A stretch of 21,672 bases of DNA. It comes from JBJXGC01 sp046154545 (GTDB taxonomy: Bacteria > Chloroflexota > Dehalococcoidia > Tepidiformales > Tepidiformaceae). A program made the position numbers and the translations under genes. Below are positions 21,629 to 21,672 of this stretch, piece by piece (positions within the stretch are counted from its first letter, which is position 1; each line of letters begins with the position of its first letter). The stretch is from NCBI GenBank assembly GCA_046154545.1, contig JBJXGC010000318.1, forward strand, positions 1 to 21,672, written 5' to 3'. The notes under the pieces were generated by a model. That model ran no database searches. It was not told the origin of the DNA and saw nothing but the letters and a program-made list of their open reading frames with translations.

Positions 21629-21672
21629 CCAACGGTTCACGCCCCGCGAATCAGTCCAAAGGCGGAGGGAGC

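Noticed and set aside
1..21672. tRNA, rRNA, transposase or phage genes
   Set aside because: None could be recognised on either strand.

Overview
The window is high-GC bacterial DNA with densely packed genes on both strands. The gene set suggests a member of the Chloroflexota, possibly near Tepidiformia or Dehalococcoidia. It includes a CO/xanthine dehydrogenase-type FAD subunit, a DUF4331 protein, a multi-GAF histidine kinase with a NarL-type regulator, and many starts that look leaderless. This placement is an inference from gene content and style; there is no rRNA or other phylogenetic marker here, and a phylum-level error is possible.

Layout. 2-1987 (+): FAD-binding subunit of a molybdenum hydroxylase, then an alpha/beta hydrolase, with a repeat in the gap between them. 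1988-2955: a gene-free repeat island holding a diverged copy of that repeat and an array of three ~150-bp tandem units. 2956-5273 (+): a 36-aa membrane peptide, a beta-ketoacyl-synthase-like protein that has lost its catalytic residues, a secreted cupredoxin-like protein and a 68-aa protein. 5270-6037 (-): a second alpha/beta hydrolase. 6188-8383 (+): a P-loop kinase, plsY, and an unknown protein translationally coupled to plsY. 8606-9750: a VOC protein (-) divergent from serine acetyltransferase cysE (+). 9790-13460 (-): a secreted or anchored protein, DUF4331 and a TPR protein, probably one export-linked unit. 13674-15223 (+): a short Cys-rich leader ORF, then cysS. 15337-21616 (-): a LuxR-family response regulator, a 1763-aa sensor kinase with six GAF domains, and a small unknown protein.

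Two regulatory signals stand out. First, a TANNNT box lies 6-7 bases before the start codon of many genes on both strands (1148, 5067, 6037-, 6735, 8971-, 13674, 21616-), which is the signature of leaderless transcripts. Second, the leaderless ORF before cysS encodes MSLLLRSACVSCACTSRP, with three Cys codons in the last ten residues. cysS has a strong Shine-Dalgarno site that can pair with a CCTCCTC stretch inside that ORF. This resembles a cysteine-responsive attenuator and is the best candidate for something new in the window. It also links to cysE, which makes the activated serine precursor of cysteine, about 4 kb away.

The intergenic regions also hold strong hairpins without T-tracts (906-935, 9726-9770, 11177-11209, 12737-12763), which may be the local form of terminator or mRNA 3'-end.
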